A DNA stretch of 64,000 nt from JAPPLB01 sp965208945 (GCA_965208945.1 OZ242366.1:3224001-3288000); one strand, 5' to 3'. Counted from the stretch's first letter, positions 8,958 to 17,698 are shown. Numbers and translations: made by a program. Notes: generated by a model from the sequence alone, not told the origin.

Positions 8958-9142
8958 ACTCGATAAGATACGGCATCGCAGCGCGGCTATCGCTGCGGCT
9001 TTCTTCGACGTCCTCTTCTCGGTGGACTGGGTTTCTTGTCGGAATTGCCGGATGGCAAGCCCCGGCCGGCTAACGGACGGACGCTTGATTGGCGGCAACC
9101 CACGAACGGCCGTTTGGAGTGGTTTGAAGCCGAGCCGCCTGG

Positions 9143-9198
9143 CCTGCATGTCTCACCACGCGGCGAGGCGAAGTGGGTGAGAGGGCCGTCAGGACTAG
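9143..9198 (+). repeat. CTAG element A3a, left arm only
   Basis: About 55 bases: left inverted repeat CCTGCATGTCTCACC, local pairing arm GGTGAGA, ending GGACTAG. Its final CTAG (9195-9198) is the first CTAG of the next copy. Confidence 0.8.
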
Positions 9199-9379
9199 CC
9201 TGCATGTCTCACCACGTGGCGAGGCGAAGTGCGTGAGAGGGCCGTCAGGACGAGGCGCGAGCCGCTTGGCGCGCGCAGGCGTACTTGAACAGTACGTTGA
9301 GCACGGCAAGCAAGCGCAACGAAGTCCTGGCGGTCGTATCGCGTGCTTCGGCCGTTGGGTGGTGAGAAATGCAGGCTAG
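9195..9379 (+). repeat. CTAG element A3b, full-length copy
   Basis: A full copy flanked by CTAG at 9195-9198 and 9376-9379. It has the left arm, the GCGCGAGCCGCTTGGCGCGC hairpin, the CGTAC-TTGAACA-GTACG hairpin, and the right repeat GGTGGTGAGAAATGCAGG. I use it as the reference for the family. Confidence 0.88.
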
Positions 9380-9562
9380 GCGCAAGCCGGGCGGAGGAAA
9401 AAGGCGCGCGCTGGCGTACTTTACGGTTCACCGGCCGTTAGTCATTTCTTCTGGAGCGAACCAAGCCTCACCAAATGCTTTTCACGAGACACGAAACACG
9501 AGACACGAATCACGGCTTTTTTCGCGTGCTTCGACCGTCGGGTGGTGAGAAATGCAGGCTAG
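9376..9562 (+). repeat. CTAG element A3c, composite copy with heptamer insert
   Basis: It begins CTAGGCGCAAGCCGGGCGG instead of the usual left arm, then carries the TTCTTCTGGAGCGAACCA module and CACGAGA/CACGAAA heptamers (9483-9515). It ends with the standard right repeat and CTAG (9559-9562). That CTAG contains the stop codon of the Oar-like gene. Confidence 0.82.
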
Positions 9563-12500
9563 AACTCGTAGCGCAAACCGAATTGCAAGACCCGCGGCGG
9601 TATCATCAACCGCGAGTAGTTCCCGAAGCTTCCGGGGAACGTAAACGACAGCGTCTCCCATACGTCGGCGTTGAACCTGACGCTGTTCGTCACGTTGAAA
9701 GCCTCGGCTCGAAACTGCAGGCTGTGCCCTTCGACGGGTATCTGAAATCGTTTTCCGATCGCCAGGTCAATGGAAAAGATCCCGTGGCCGCGCAGGTTGT
9801 TGCGCTGTCCGATGTCGCCGACCACGACCTGCCGGAACGATGACAGGGCTGCCTGCGGATCGCTGAAGACGTTGGGCCCGCTGCCGCCTCCGATCAGCCT
9901 CGCGTTCGTCGTGTTCGTCTGCGCCGGTATCGGTCCGGTGACATCGGCGAAGTGCTGGTAGCAATAGCACGTCGGCCATGCCAGACCGTTCAGCACGCTG
10001 AGCGGGAGGCCCGACGTATAGCGCCAGAGGCCGCTGACCTGCCAGCCTCCCAGCAGTGCCTGCCCCGCCTGCCCCATGTCGGTGAGATACGCTTTCCCTC
10101 GTCCGAAAGGCAACTCGGCAACCCAGTTGGCGTTCATTTGGTGGCGCATGTCGAAGTCCGAAACAGCCCGCTGCGCTTCCCGGTCCCAGGAATTGATGAC
10201 GCTGAACGCGGACCAGTATGTGTCGCTTGGAATCTGGCCGAATCTTTCTCCTTGGCCGCGCCGGGGACCGACCGACACCAGGTCCCTGGATTCGGAAAGG
10301 GTGTAGTTCAAGTCGAACTGGAAGCCCTTCGAGAAGCCCTTGCGCAGTGAGACCTGCATCGAGTGGTAGCTCGCCGTTCCGAATGACCGCAGCGTGTCGA
10401 AGCTCCAGAACTGAGGGTTCATGAACGCTCCCGACCCGAGATCGCTGCAGAAGGGCGTGCAGGCGTAGTCGATGTAGTAGAGCGCCGTACCCGTGTCCGG
10501 GCTGCTGGCGCGCACCGCGTCATAGACGCTCTGTGTCGCGGTTTGATCGCCGCTGGCGGCTCCCGAGTACAGATTTTCGAAGAACGCCACCGGCTGCACC
10601 GACGAGGTGGGCCGGCCGTCGCGAATCATGAGCTCGAGCTCCCGCAGCGAATCCAACAGATACTGGCCGGACTCCGGGTCCCTGAAGTTGACGTATTGCG
10701 CCGCGGCGGTGTCATTGACGAGCAGCCTGCGGCTGAGCCGTCCGACATAGCCGACCTCCACCAGGAAGTCGCCGCCCAACTCCCGTGCGAGAGAAATAGT
10801 GGGGTTGATGCTGTACGGAGGCAGCACGCTCGAATCAACGCCCTGGCTGAAAGCCAGACCGGTCGGGTTCGGCGTGCCGGGCCCCCCCGGCGGCGGAGGC
10901 AGAAGCCCTGCGGCGGGGATGTCCATCGGCCCGGCAAAGCGCGGCGCAGTGGCGACGCCGAAGCTCTGATTGGTCACCCTGCTCGTCAAGCCGAACGCGT
11001 TCCGGTCGATCATCTGAATCATGTTCATCCCGAAGATGTTGTAGAAGAGCCCGGCGCCCGCCCGTATCGATGTCTTTCCCGGACCGCCGAAAAGCTTGCC
11101 CAGGAAGCCGTCGCGGGCCTGCGGCGAGAAGGCCACCGCAAGGCGCGGCGAGAAGTTCTTCTTGTGAGTCGCCCACAGAGGCCCCCCTTGCGGATCGTCC
11201 GCCCGCACGAAGCCGATAGGCCCCACTTCGCGCGTGGGTCGGCCGTTTGCGGCCAACTCGAGACGGTTCGCGATGTACTGGTCGATGGATGGTGTGATGC
11301 TGACTTGAAGTCCGTTCACCTCCCTCACCGGCGGCATGAGCGACCAGCGCAGGCCCGCCGTGACGGTCAGGCCCGTCTTGATACGCCAGGTGTCCTGGGC
11401 GTACAGTTCCAGCTCTTCCATCCCGAAAGTCCGGCTTACCGGATCTCCCACCGCCAACGGGTTGCCGTCCAGATCGTAGTTGTAGTTCGCATCGTAAAAG
11501 TTGACGAGGCCCAGCAGACTCGCCATGGTTTCCCGGTAGACTCCGGGGTTGGCGGGCGCTTCGACGAGCGGCCCGTCGAGCACTGTGGGGCCGTCGAGCA
11601 ACGCCCAGGCTGCCTGTTTCGCGAAATGATAGCTGTTGGCGTAGTTCAAGCGGCGGTTCCGAATCGAACGGAACACAGCACCGAATTGCAGGGAGTGCGC
11701 GCCGCGCATCACCGACAGGTCCTCGGCCACCGTGTGCGTCGGCAAGTACGATTCCTGGGGCGTCGTCGTGCCCGTGAGATCATCGATGATGCTGTCGCCC
11801 AGACTCACCCGGGAAGCCGTCTGAGCTCCTCCCAGGTCCACCCTCTGCCCGGTGAATCCGTAACGAAAATTGCTGACGATGTTGTTCCCGAACAAGCCGG
11901 TGTACCCGAGTGCCAACCCTCGGCTGCTGTCTTCCGTCGTCCGGTTCGGGGGTTGACCGGGAAACTGGGGCAAGCCGCCGATGCTGTCGTCTTGGTAGTT
12001 GCCGCGCACGAACATGCGGTGGGCGCCGTCCCGGTCTACGTTCCAATCCAACCTTGAGATGAACGTGTTCCAGATAAGAGGTGTCGAGGCCGAAAACCGG
12101 TATCCCGCCGTGTTCAGACCGTCGCCGACAGTGGAGTCGTTCGGCGCCGGAAATGACCTGAAATACTCGAGCGCGTTCGGGCTCGGCCCGATCTGCAGCG
12201 GATCGATGTTGGTGCGGATGAACGCCGGGTCGAGTTCCTGCACCGCTCCGCTGGCGCCCCGGTACCGGAGGAAACCGTTGCGCATCGATTCGCCCGGAAC
12301 TTTACGCACCGCGTTGCCCTCGCTAGCGTCCCTGCGCCCTTCGTAGTTGGCGAAGAAGAACGCGCGGTCCTTCTTGATGGGACCGCCCGCCGAAGCTCCG
12401 AAGATGTTGCGGATGAGCTTGGCCCGGCCGACGCCGGCCCGGTTGTTGAAGAAGTCGTTCGCCGCCGTGGCGGTGTTGCGGTGGAATTCGTAGAGCGACC

Positions 12501-13383
12501 CGTGCATCTCGTTCGTTCCGCTCTTGGTCACCAGAGAAACTTGCGCTCCCGCCGACCGGCCTTGATCGGCGTTCGCCGTGGTCGTCACCACGCGGAATTC
12601 CTGAATCGAGTCCAGCGTGTTGCGAAGCACGCTCGTGAACGGCAAGCGCCCGTTCTGGTCGTTTACGTCAACTCCGTCGAGCGTTACGTTTGACTGGTCG
12701 CTCTGGGCGCCGTTCACGGAACCGTTCCGGATGTCCCCCGACTTCCGGGCGTCCAACGGGTCCGCGCTCAGGAACGTGACCCCCGCCTGCAGCGAGAGCA
12801 GGCCGGCCGGATTTCGCGCGTTCAGGGGAAGTTGCCTGATCGGCTTCGTTCCGAACGCGTTTCCCACCGACGCATCCGTCGTGTTCACCTGCACACCGGA
12901 AGCGGTCACGCTGACGGTCTCGGTGACTGCTTCGACCGAGCCGAACACGACGTCATTGGTGACGTTCGTGTTGACAAGCAGCATGACGCCCTCGGTGATG
13001 ACCGATTCGAAGCCTTCCTTGACCGCGGCGAGAGTGTAGGTGCCGGGTGGAAGCTGGGCGAACGCGTAGCGCCCGGCGCCGTCGGACAAGGCCGATCTCT
13101 GCAAGCCGGTCTCTTCGTTCATCACCGCGATCTCGGCCTCGGGCACCACGCCCCCGGTCGCGTCGGTGACCACCCCGCTCAGGCCGGCCGATTGACCGTG
13201 CAGGCTTGGTACTGACAGGAAGCCGGCTATACCTGCAAACAGGATGATCCGGGCTATTGCCGGCAGACGGGATAGCCATGCCGGGACTTGCAGATCGAAT
13301 AGAAAATGACTGCGGATTCGCAAATTCTTGGAAGGCACAGGAAAATCGTCTGACGCAAATGGTTTGGTGGGAATTACGAGCAT
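9559..13383 (-). CDS. Oar-like TonB-dependent outer-membrane receptor with carboxypeptidase-regulatory-like domain
   Basis: I start this at ATG 13381-13383 (MLVIPTKPF), giving 1274 residues. A signal-anchor-like segment (RLPAIARIILFAGIAGFLSV) precedes a CarboxypepD_reg-like beta-sandwich (GLSGVVTDATGGVVPEAEI... GRYAFAQLPPGTYTLAAVKE) at about residues 65-150. A plug-like domain follows with NGAQSDQSNVTLDGVDVNDQ, then a long beta-barrel ending LRYEF with the C-terminal Phe used by the BAM machinery. Proteins of this type are numerous in Acidobacteriota, where they are thought to import or bind oligosaccharides. No TonB box is obvious. No substrate gene is coupled to it. The stop TAG is part of a repeat's CTAG. 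Confidence 0.9.
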   Translation of the reverse strand: MLVIPTKPFASDDFPVPSKNLRIRSHFLFDLQVPAWLSRLPAIARIILFAGIAGFLSVPSLHGQSAGLSGVVTDATGGVVPEAEIAVMNEETGLQRSALSDGAGRYAFAQLPPGTYTLAAVKEGFESVITEGVMLLVNTNVTNDVVFGSVEAVTETVSVTASGVQVNTTDASVGNAFGTKPIRQLPLNARNPAGLLSLQAGVTFLSADPLDARKSGDIRNGSVNGAQSDQSNVTLDGVDVNDQNGRLPFTSVLRNTLDSIQEFRVVTTTANADQGRSAGAQVSLVTKSGTNEMHGSLYEFHRNTATAANDFFNNRAGVGRAKLIRNIFGASAGGPIKKDRAFFFANYEGRRDASEGNAVRKVPGESMRNGFLRYRGASGAVQELDPAFIRTNIDPLQIGPSPNALEYFRSFPAPNDSTVGDGLNTAGYRFSASTPLIWNTFISRLDWNVDRDGAHRMFVRGNYQDDSIGGLPQFPGQPPNRTTEDSSRGLALGYTGLFGNNIVSNFRYGFTGQRVDLGGAQTASRVSLGDSIIDDLTGTTTPQESYLPTHTVAEDLSVMRGAHSLQFGAVFRSIRNRRLNYANSYHFAKQAAWALLDGPTVLDGPLVEAPANPGVYRETMASLLGLVNFYDANYNYDLDGNPLAVGDPVSRTFGMEELELYAQDTWRIKTGLTVTAGLRWSLMPPVREVNGLQVSITPSIDQYIANRLELAANGRPTREVGPIGFVRADDPQGGPLWATHKKNFSPRLAVAFSPQARDGFLGKLFGGPGKTSIRAGAGLFYNIFGMNMIQMIDRNAFGLTSRVTNQSFGVATAPRFAGPMDIPAAGLLPPPPGGPGTPNPTGLAFSQGVDSSVLPPYSINPTISLARELGGDFLVEVGYVGRLSRRLLVNDTAAAQYVNFRDPESGQYLLDSLRELELMIRDGRPTSSVQPVAFFENLYSGAASGDQTATQSVYDAVRASSPDTGTALYYIDYACTPFCSDLGSGAFMNPQFWSFDTLRSFGTASYHSMQVSLRKGFSKGFQFDLNYTLSESRDLVSVGPRRGQGERFGQIPSDTYWSAFSVINSWDREAQRAVSDFDMRHQMNANWVAELPFGRGKAYLTDMGQAGQALLGGWQVSGLWRYTSGLPLSVLNGLAWPTCYCYQHFADVTGPIPAQTNTTNARLIGGGSGPNVFSDPQAALSSFRQVVVGDIGQRNNLRGHGIFSIDLAIGKRFQIPVEGHSLQFRAEAFNVTNSVRFNADVWETLSFTFPGSFGNYSRLMIPPRVLQFGLRYEF

Positions 13384-13605
13384 CAGTCTACCACCTGCGA
13401 TCCCGGTTGCTTTAGCTCGCGACCGGAGCGCTGGATGAGGGCCGGCGTGGGAGGTCTTCGGCTGCCATGGTCGAGAAGCGCATGCTTCGGTTGGGAACTG
13501 GATGAGCGTCGAAGAGTCACGGCGCGGCAGCAAAAGTGCTTGTCGGCGGCCTGCTGCCCGGCCCTTCCGGCGCTTGGCTCCAAGTGTATGACCGACAGGC
13601 GGTTG

Positions 13606-13768
13606 GTAGTCCCTGGTGAAACCCTGCGTTGTACTGAGAGCGGTGAGGCACCCGGCTGACAAGGCGCGACGAGGGAGCCTATTGGACATCTTCGACCGAG
13701 GAGCAACGCAGATCAGCCGGGATGCATCGCCGCTTGAATGCAGTGGGGCTTTTGCCGCGGGCTGCTAG
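13606..13768 (+). repeat. Family B repeat, copy 1
   Basis: About 160 bases starting GTAGTCCCTGGTGAAACCC and ending CGCGGGCTGCTAG. It is close to identical to 21237-21399, including the blocks GACAAGGCGCGACGAGGGAG and GACCGAGGAGCAACGCAG. The terminal CTAG supplies the stop codon of the outer-membrane protein remnant. No clear terminal inverted repeat is visible. Confidence 0.8.
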
Positions 13769-14160
13769 AAGCGGTATCCGATGCCCACTTCGAGTGATTT
13801 GGAGGCAGGGGTATCAAGGTAGGTAATGACGTGCGAGTAACCTGCTCGCAAGACGATTCGCGGTGCAAGATTCAGCAGGATTCCGGCCTTGAAAATCATG
13901 GACATGGCCGATACGGCATCTCTGGAATCCACAAATTCTTCCTCGCGAACAAGGATGGTGCTTCCATCAGGATTCTCCTGTGGGAAAGCCTGTTGGTACC
14001 TGATATGTTGACGCTGATGCTCCAACCCAAGCCCGCCACCACATCTACGTGAAGACGGCCCCCCCCGCCCGCATCTCGGTCCCGGTGCATGGCGGCGTTC
14101 TTGCGGGGCTCTATGTTCCAGTCCAGGCGCAGGGCAACCAGCGTGGGCGAATATACGGAC
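13765..14160 (-). pseudogene. Remnant of an outer-membrane beta-barrel protein, frameshifted, N-terminus missing
   Basis: Two adjacent frames carry barrel-like sequence. Upstream, YSPTLVALRLDWNIEP and HVDVVAGLGWSISVNISGTN; then, after a shift near 13990-14000, YQQAFPQENPDGSTILVREE and IVLRAGYSHVITYL, ending VGIGYRF with a C-terminal Phe. The homologous part stops about where the tRNA gene begins, and no start codon or signal peptide remains. I read it as a decayed C-terminal fragment of an opacity or porin-like protein. A sequencing error could account for the frameshift but not for the missing N-terminus. Confidence 0.6.
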
Positions 14161-14168
14161 GTAAGTGA

Positions 14169-14244
14169 TGGTGGACCGCATGGGACTCGAACCCACGACC
14201 TCGGCATTGCGAACGCCGCGCTCTCCCAACTGAGCTAGCGGCCC
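14169..14244 (-). tRNA. tRNA-Ala (anticodon CGC), CCA encoded
   Basis: The cloverleaf folds cleanly. Acceptor GGGCCGC pairs with GCGGTCC (one G-U), the D-arm is GCTC...GAGC, the anticodon stem is CGGCG/TGCCG (one G-U) with loop TTCGCAA, and the T-arm carries GGTTCGAGTCC. The anticodon CGC reads GCG (Ala). Discriminator A is at 14172 and CCA is encoded at 14169-14171. Confidence 0.97.
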
Positions 14245-14267
14245 ACGGAAGGGACTACCTGAAAGCG

Positions 14268-14276
14268 AGTATATCA
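14268..14276 (-). promoter_or_regulatory. Extended -10 promoter element of tRNA-Ala
   Basis: TGATATACT on the minus strand matches the extended -10 pattern TGnTATAAT, about 24 bases upstream of the tRNA 5' end. No good -35 is visible. The same TGnTATACT pattern occurs upstream of rpoN. Confidence 0.5.
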
Positions 14277-14344
14277 CGGGGTTTTTCGGGCTTCCTTGGC
14301 TCGGAACGGCTGCTTGCCGGCGCTGAAACGACGTTCCGGACGAC

Positions 14345-14947
14345 TCAGGCGGCCTCGATGGTCTTTACCACGTCCAGGTAGAGATGCCGCACCCGCACGA
14401 CCCTGAATCCCGCCTTCCTGACGTTGCCGACGGTGTCCCGTATGACCTCGGGCCCCACCTTGCGGCTGATGGGATTCATCATGTGGAGCACTAGGTTGAA
14501 GGGAAACCAGCGGCTGCCGGTGTGCTCGAACATGTGCAGCTCTCCACCGGGTTTCACTACACGGCGGAGTTCGCGCAAACCGTTGACCGGATCGGGCACG
14601 GAGCAGAAGGTGCAGCTCGTGTAGGCCTGATCGAATGTGTCGTCGGCGAAGTCGAGATGCTGCGCGTCCATCTCGTGCAGTTCCAATCGGCCGTCGTACG
14701 CTGCTGCTCTTGGCCGGGCCTTCTCGAGCATGCGGGGACTGATGTCGATGGCCGTGATGTCCTGATGAGGCGGAAAAAACTGGATGTCCAGCCCGGTGCC
14801 GACGGCCAGAAAGAGCACTTTGCCTCGCATGGGAGCGAAGAATTCCTGCTTGTGGGGTCTCCACCGCTTCTCGGGGCCGTGGGAATTGAAGAAGTCGAAG
14901 CCTCGCGCGGCCCCATCCCATTTTTTTCGTACTTCGGCCGCGCTCAT
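14345..14947 (-). CDS. Class I SAM-dependent methyltransferase
   Basis: The 200-residue product starts at ATG 14945-14947 (MSAAEVRKKWDGAARGFDFF). That ATG overlaps the TGA of the upstream membrane-protein gene (ATGA), implying translational coupling. Motif I is GKVLFLAVGTGLDIQFFPP, the acidic loop is ITAIDISPRMLEKA, then LELHEMDAQHLDFADDTFD and the motif ELRRVVKPGGELHMFEH. It resembles small UbiE/phospholipid N-methyltransferase-like enzymes. The coupled membrane protein suggests a membrane-associated substrate, but that is inference. Confidence 0.85.
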   Translation of the reverse strand: MSAAEVRKKWDGAARGFDFFNSHGPEKRWRPHKQEFFAPMRGKVLFLAVGTGLDIQFFPPHQDITAIDISPRMLEKARPRAAAYDGRLELHEMDAQHLDFADDTFDQAYTSCTFCSVPDPVNGLRELRRVVKPGGELHMFEHTGSRWFPFNLVLHMMNPISRKVGPEVIRDTVGNVRKAGFRVVRVRHLYLDVVKTIEAA

Positions 14948-15315
14948 CGGGCATCTCCGGAAAGCACGGCGTTCGAGAGATAGGTGAAGCCGAGGACAAA
15001 CACCCCGATGCAGACACCCCATACCGCTCCCGCGCCCGCCGCGGTCTCCTGCATCGAGGCTCTCATCGCAACCGCCATGCCGGCCGTCATGGACGTGAGC
15101 ATCATCGGAATCATCACTTCGAACGCGCCAAACAACAGGCTGCATGCGATCTGGATCGGCATGCCCAACAACATTCCCAGCGCCATGCCGGCGGCCATCG
15201 AGACCGGCATCGGCCAGTTCACGGTGATGAGTGCGGCCGTGGCGCAGCCGACCGCCGCGCCGGCCAGCATGTTCGAGATCAGATCTCCCAGGATGAAGTA
15301 CGGCCGCGTTTCCAT
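14944..15315 (-). CDS. Small Gly/Met/Ala-rich integral membrane protein of unknown function
   Basis: The 123 residues are almost all hydrophobic and probably form four membrane segments: about 16-32, 38-58, 62-82 and 95-115. Met and Gly are strikingly common (for example MAAGMALGMLLGMPI and FEVMIPMMLTSMTAGMAVAM). I recognise no family. It overlaps the methyltransferase start by 4 bases. Helix-packing GxxxG-like spacing suggests a multimeric membrane component. Confidence 0.7.
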   Translation of the reverse strand: METRPYFILGDLISNMLAGAAVGCATAALITVNWPMPVSMAAGMALGMLLGMPIQIACSLLFGAFEVMIPMMLTSMTAGMAVAMRASMQETAAGAGAVWGVCIGVFVLGFTYLSNAVLSGDAR

Positions 15316-15375
15316 GTCAGTTCTCCCAGGACGAGGTGCGGGAGGCTTTCCATCCGAGATCCCGCTGAAAAAAAA

Positions 15376-16455
15376 CTACTTCAACCAGTCGTCCAGGTGC
15401 TGCGCGACAAAGGCGTCGTCATTCAGGTGCGGATAGGCTTTGTGGACCCGGTCGATCTCGTCGAGCTGTCCCGGCGAGAGTGTTTCCTTGGGATTCAGGC
15501 ACCATCGGCCCTCCAGCAGGCCTTGACGGCGCAGAAGCTCGTGGATGCCCGGAATGCAGCCGGCGAACTGGTGTTGCGGGTCGAAGGCCGCGGCGTTTGC
15601 GTCGGTGATCTGCGCCCCCATGGTCAACATCCGTTGTGGGATGGGCGCCTGTGGTTCGGCCGCCAGACGGTGGCAGTCCTGCAATTGCAGGACTGCCTGC
15701 CGCGTCCAGAACGCCCAATGACCGAGCAGACCGCCGACAATGCGGATTCCAGTGGCGCGCTGGTCTTGTGACAACCGGTAGTTGGTCAGCAGGTCGGCGA
15801 TAATCGTGTCGTCATTGCCGGTATAGAGAGCAATGTCCTGCGCTCGGCCCGCCTCTTTCACGGCTCGGACGACATCCAGCGTCTGATAACGGTTGAATGG
15901 TGCGATCTTGATCGCCACCACGTTTTCGATCTCGGCGAAGCGACGCCAGAACGCGTAGGGTAGAATGCGGCCTCCCACCGAAGGTTGCAGGTAGAAGCCG
16001 AACACGGGAATGACTTCCGCCACCGCTTTCGCATGAGCGATGAGCTGGTCGACGCTCGCCGCCGCCATGGCGCCGAGGCTCAGCAGTCCGGCATGGTATC
16101 CGAGGTCCGACGCGGTCCGGGCTTCGGCGACAGCTTGCCGGGTCCGGCCGCAAACGCCGGCGACGCGAATGAATCCCGCTTCGTATTTGGGCTCCTCGCC
16201 GCGCATCGTCTCGGCCGTGAGCTCGAGCACCGGTCGGAACAGGCCTGTTTCGGGCTCGCGGATCTCGAATTGTGTTGTGTGGACACCGATCGCGATGCCT
16301 CCCGACCCGGCCGCCATGTAGTAGCGGGTGAGGGCCCGCTGCCGGCGTTCGTCCAGCTTGCGCCGGTGGTTGAGTGCAAGCGGATGGGCCGGGATGACGC
16401 ACCCCTTGCGGAGTCGCCGAAGTACGGCTGCTGGCGGCATGGGCGGGTTCGTCAT
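15376..16455 (-). CDS. DapA/NAL-family class I aldolase-like protein (not a classical dihydrodipicolinate synthase)
   Basis: The 359-residue product has the TIM-barrel order of the DHDPS/N-acetylneuraminate lyase family: an N-terminal GSGGIAIGVHTTQF strand, VAGVCGRTRQAVAEARTASD, and the Schiff-base Lys near residue 183 in NVVAIKIAPFNRYQTLDVV. The keto-acid-binding GTTGE motif of true DapA is replaced by GVHTT, and the protein is about 60 residues longer than DapA. It therefore probably acts on another 2-keto acid or sugar acid. It lies about 190 bases downstream of the epimerase-like gene, separated by repeats, and the two may act together. Confidence 0.82.
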   Translation of the reverse strand: MTNPPMPPAAVLRRLRKGCVIPAHPLALNHRRKLDERRQRALTRYYMAAGSGGIAIGVHTTQFEIREPETGLFRPVLELTAETMRGEEPKYEAGFIRVAGVCGRTRQAVAEARTASDLGYHAGLLSLGAMAAASVDQLIAHAKAVAEVIPVFGFYLQPSVGGRILPYAFWRRFAEIENVVAIKIAPFNRYQTLDVVRAVKEAGRAQDIALYTGNDDTIIADLLTNYRLSQDQRATGIRIVGGLLGHWAFWTRQAVLQLQDCHRLAAEPQAPIPQRMLTMGAQITDANAAAFDPQHQFAGCIPGIHELLRRQGLLEGRWCLNPKETLSPGQLDEIDRVHKAYPHLNDDAFVAQHLDDWLK

Positions 16456-16464
16456 GCGGAACGG

Positions 16465-16506
16465 CTAGCCTGCATTTCCCACGTGGCGAGGCGAAATGCA
16501 GGCTAG
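16465..16506 (+). repeat. CTAG element A4a, minimal hairpin form
   Basis: Only 42 bases: CTAGCCTGCATTTC, a short loop, then GAAATGCAGGCTAG. The two arms pair perfectly. All internal modules are gone. Confidence 0.85.
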
Positions 16507-16652
16507 GCGCAAGCCGGGCGGAGGAAAAAGGCGCGCGCAGGCGTACTCGAACAGTACGTCGAGCACGGCAAGCAAGCGTTGCGAAGGAAAAGCGAAGTCC
16601 TGGTGCTCGTATGGCGTGCTTCGACCGTCGGGTGGTGAGAAATGCAGGCTAG
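16503..16652 (+). repeat. CTAG element A4b
   Basis: It starts CTAGGCGCAAGCCGGGCGG, carries the CGTAC-TCGAACA-GTACG hairpin and a 14-bp local insertion near 16580, and ends with the standard right repeat and CTAG at 16649-16652. It shares its first CTAG with A4a. Its last CTAG supplies the stop of the epimerase-like gene. Confidence 0.85.
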
Positions 16653-17698
16653 AAGGAGCCATGACGCTCCTCGAAGTGAGTCGGCTTGCCCAGGCTGCGG
16701 CCGCCGTGTTCGACCCAATGCGCGGTCCACGTGATCATCTGCTCGACCGGGACGGTCTCGGGATCGAGCAGCTCCCGGCAGCGGGCGGCATTGCTGAGCA
16801 GCGCCGTCTCGCTTTCTTCGCCTTCGAAAACCGGCTCGATGTCCCAGTATTCGCCGAACTGCTCTGCCAGCCGGCGCGTCGAAAGCGTTGCGGCCCCGGT
16901 CAGGTTGAGCACAAGGGCCGGTGAGGAGCAATGCGCGAACGAACGGAGCGCTGCGGAATTCGCATCCCGTTGCCAGATGACGTTGACATGGCCCATCGCC
17001 AGTGAAACCGGCTTGCGGGCAAGTACTTTCTCGGCAATGTCGTGCAGCACGCCGTAGCGCAGGTCGATGGCGTAGTTGAGCCGCAGGATCGTGACGGCCG
17101 TGCCGTTGTAATTGCTGAAGTACTGAAAGATACGTTCACGGGCCAGGGCCGACTGTGCATACTCGCCGATCGGCCCCGTCGGGTGCGACTCCACCGGCCC
17201 GCCGCTCGCAACGGGCGTGAACGGGTAGACGTTTCCGGTCGAGAAGCTCACGATGCGCGAGTCGCTAAACCGATCGGCTACGATACCCGGCGCATGCGAG
17301 TTGATGGCCCAGGTGAGTGGTTGATTGTCCTGCGTTCCGAATTTCTGCCCGGCCATGAACAGCACGTTGCGGCAATCCGGCAGCTTGTCCACGGCCGCGC
17401 GGTCGAGTAGATTGCAGGCTATCGTTTCAATTCCCTCTTTTTCCAGTGGTTCGCGGCTGCCCGGGTTCGAAAAACGGGCCGCTCCGATGATCCTCTTGCT
17501 CACTCCCGCTTTCTCGCAGGCGCGCCGCGCCAGCCTTATCAGGCTCGGTCCCATCTTGCCGGAAACGCCCAGGACGAGTAGATCGCCCTCCAACTCCGCC
17601 ATCGCAGCCGCGTCCGCTGCGCTGGGACGAGACAGGGCTTCTTCGAGTTCACCTTCCGTTTCGATGACGGATGAACCTGCTGGGGATGTGGCCGGCAT
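16649..17698 (-). CDS. NAD(P)-binding epimerase/dehydratase-like (extended SDR) protein
   Basis: The 349-residue product has a Rossmann start LLVLGVSGKMGPSLIRLA (GxxGxxG, about residue 43), VSFSTGNVYPF in the beta-5 position and GEYAQSALARERIFQYF at the catalytic helix. The SDR Tyr is present near residue 180, but the Lys four residues later is Ala, so the classical YxxxK pair is broken. It may be a binding or reduced-activity protein, or use another base. It lies upstream of the DapA-like gene. The start is uncertain, because about 40 residues precede the Rossmann fold. The stop is within a repeat CTAG. Confidence 0.8.
   Translation of the reverse strand: MPATSPAGSSVIETEGELEEALSRPSAADAAAMAELEGDLLVLGVSGKMGPSLIRLARRACEKAGVSKRIIGAARFSNPGSREPLEKEGIETIACNLLDRAAVDKLPDCRNVLFMAGQKFGTQDNQPLTWAINSHAPGIVADRFSDSRIVSFSTGNVYPFTPVASGGPVESHPTGPIGEYAQSALARERIFQYFSNYNGTAVTILRLNYAIDLRYGVLHDIAEKVLARKPVSLAMGHVNVIWQRDANSAALRSFAHCSSPALVLNLTGAATLSTRRLAEQFGEYWDIEPVFEGEESETALLSNAARCRELLDPETVPVEQMITWTAHWVEHGGRSLGKPTHFEERHGSF

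Noticed and set aside
9150..9379. A conserved open frame of about 60 codons through many CTAG elements, similar on both strands
   Set aside because: The frame is broken by one-base deletions in the hairpin loop of A13 and A14 and by deletions in composite copies, while stems are preserved. Peptides are Arg/Gly-rich, have no start context and differ only as the DNA repeat does.
13765..14277. A 170-residue frame running through the tRNA gene
   Set aside because: Its N-terminal 40 residues are the translated tRNA-Ala. Only the C-terminal part is protein-like, and it is treated as part of the frameshifted remnant.
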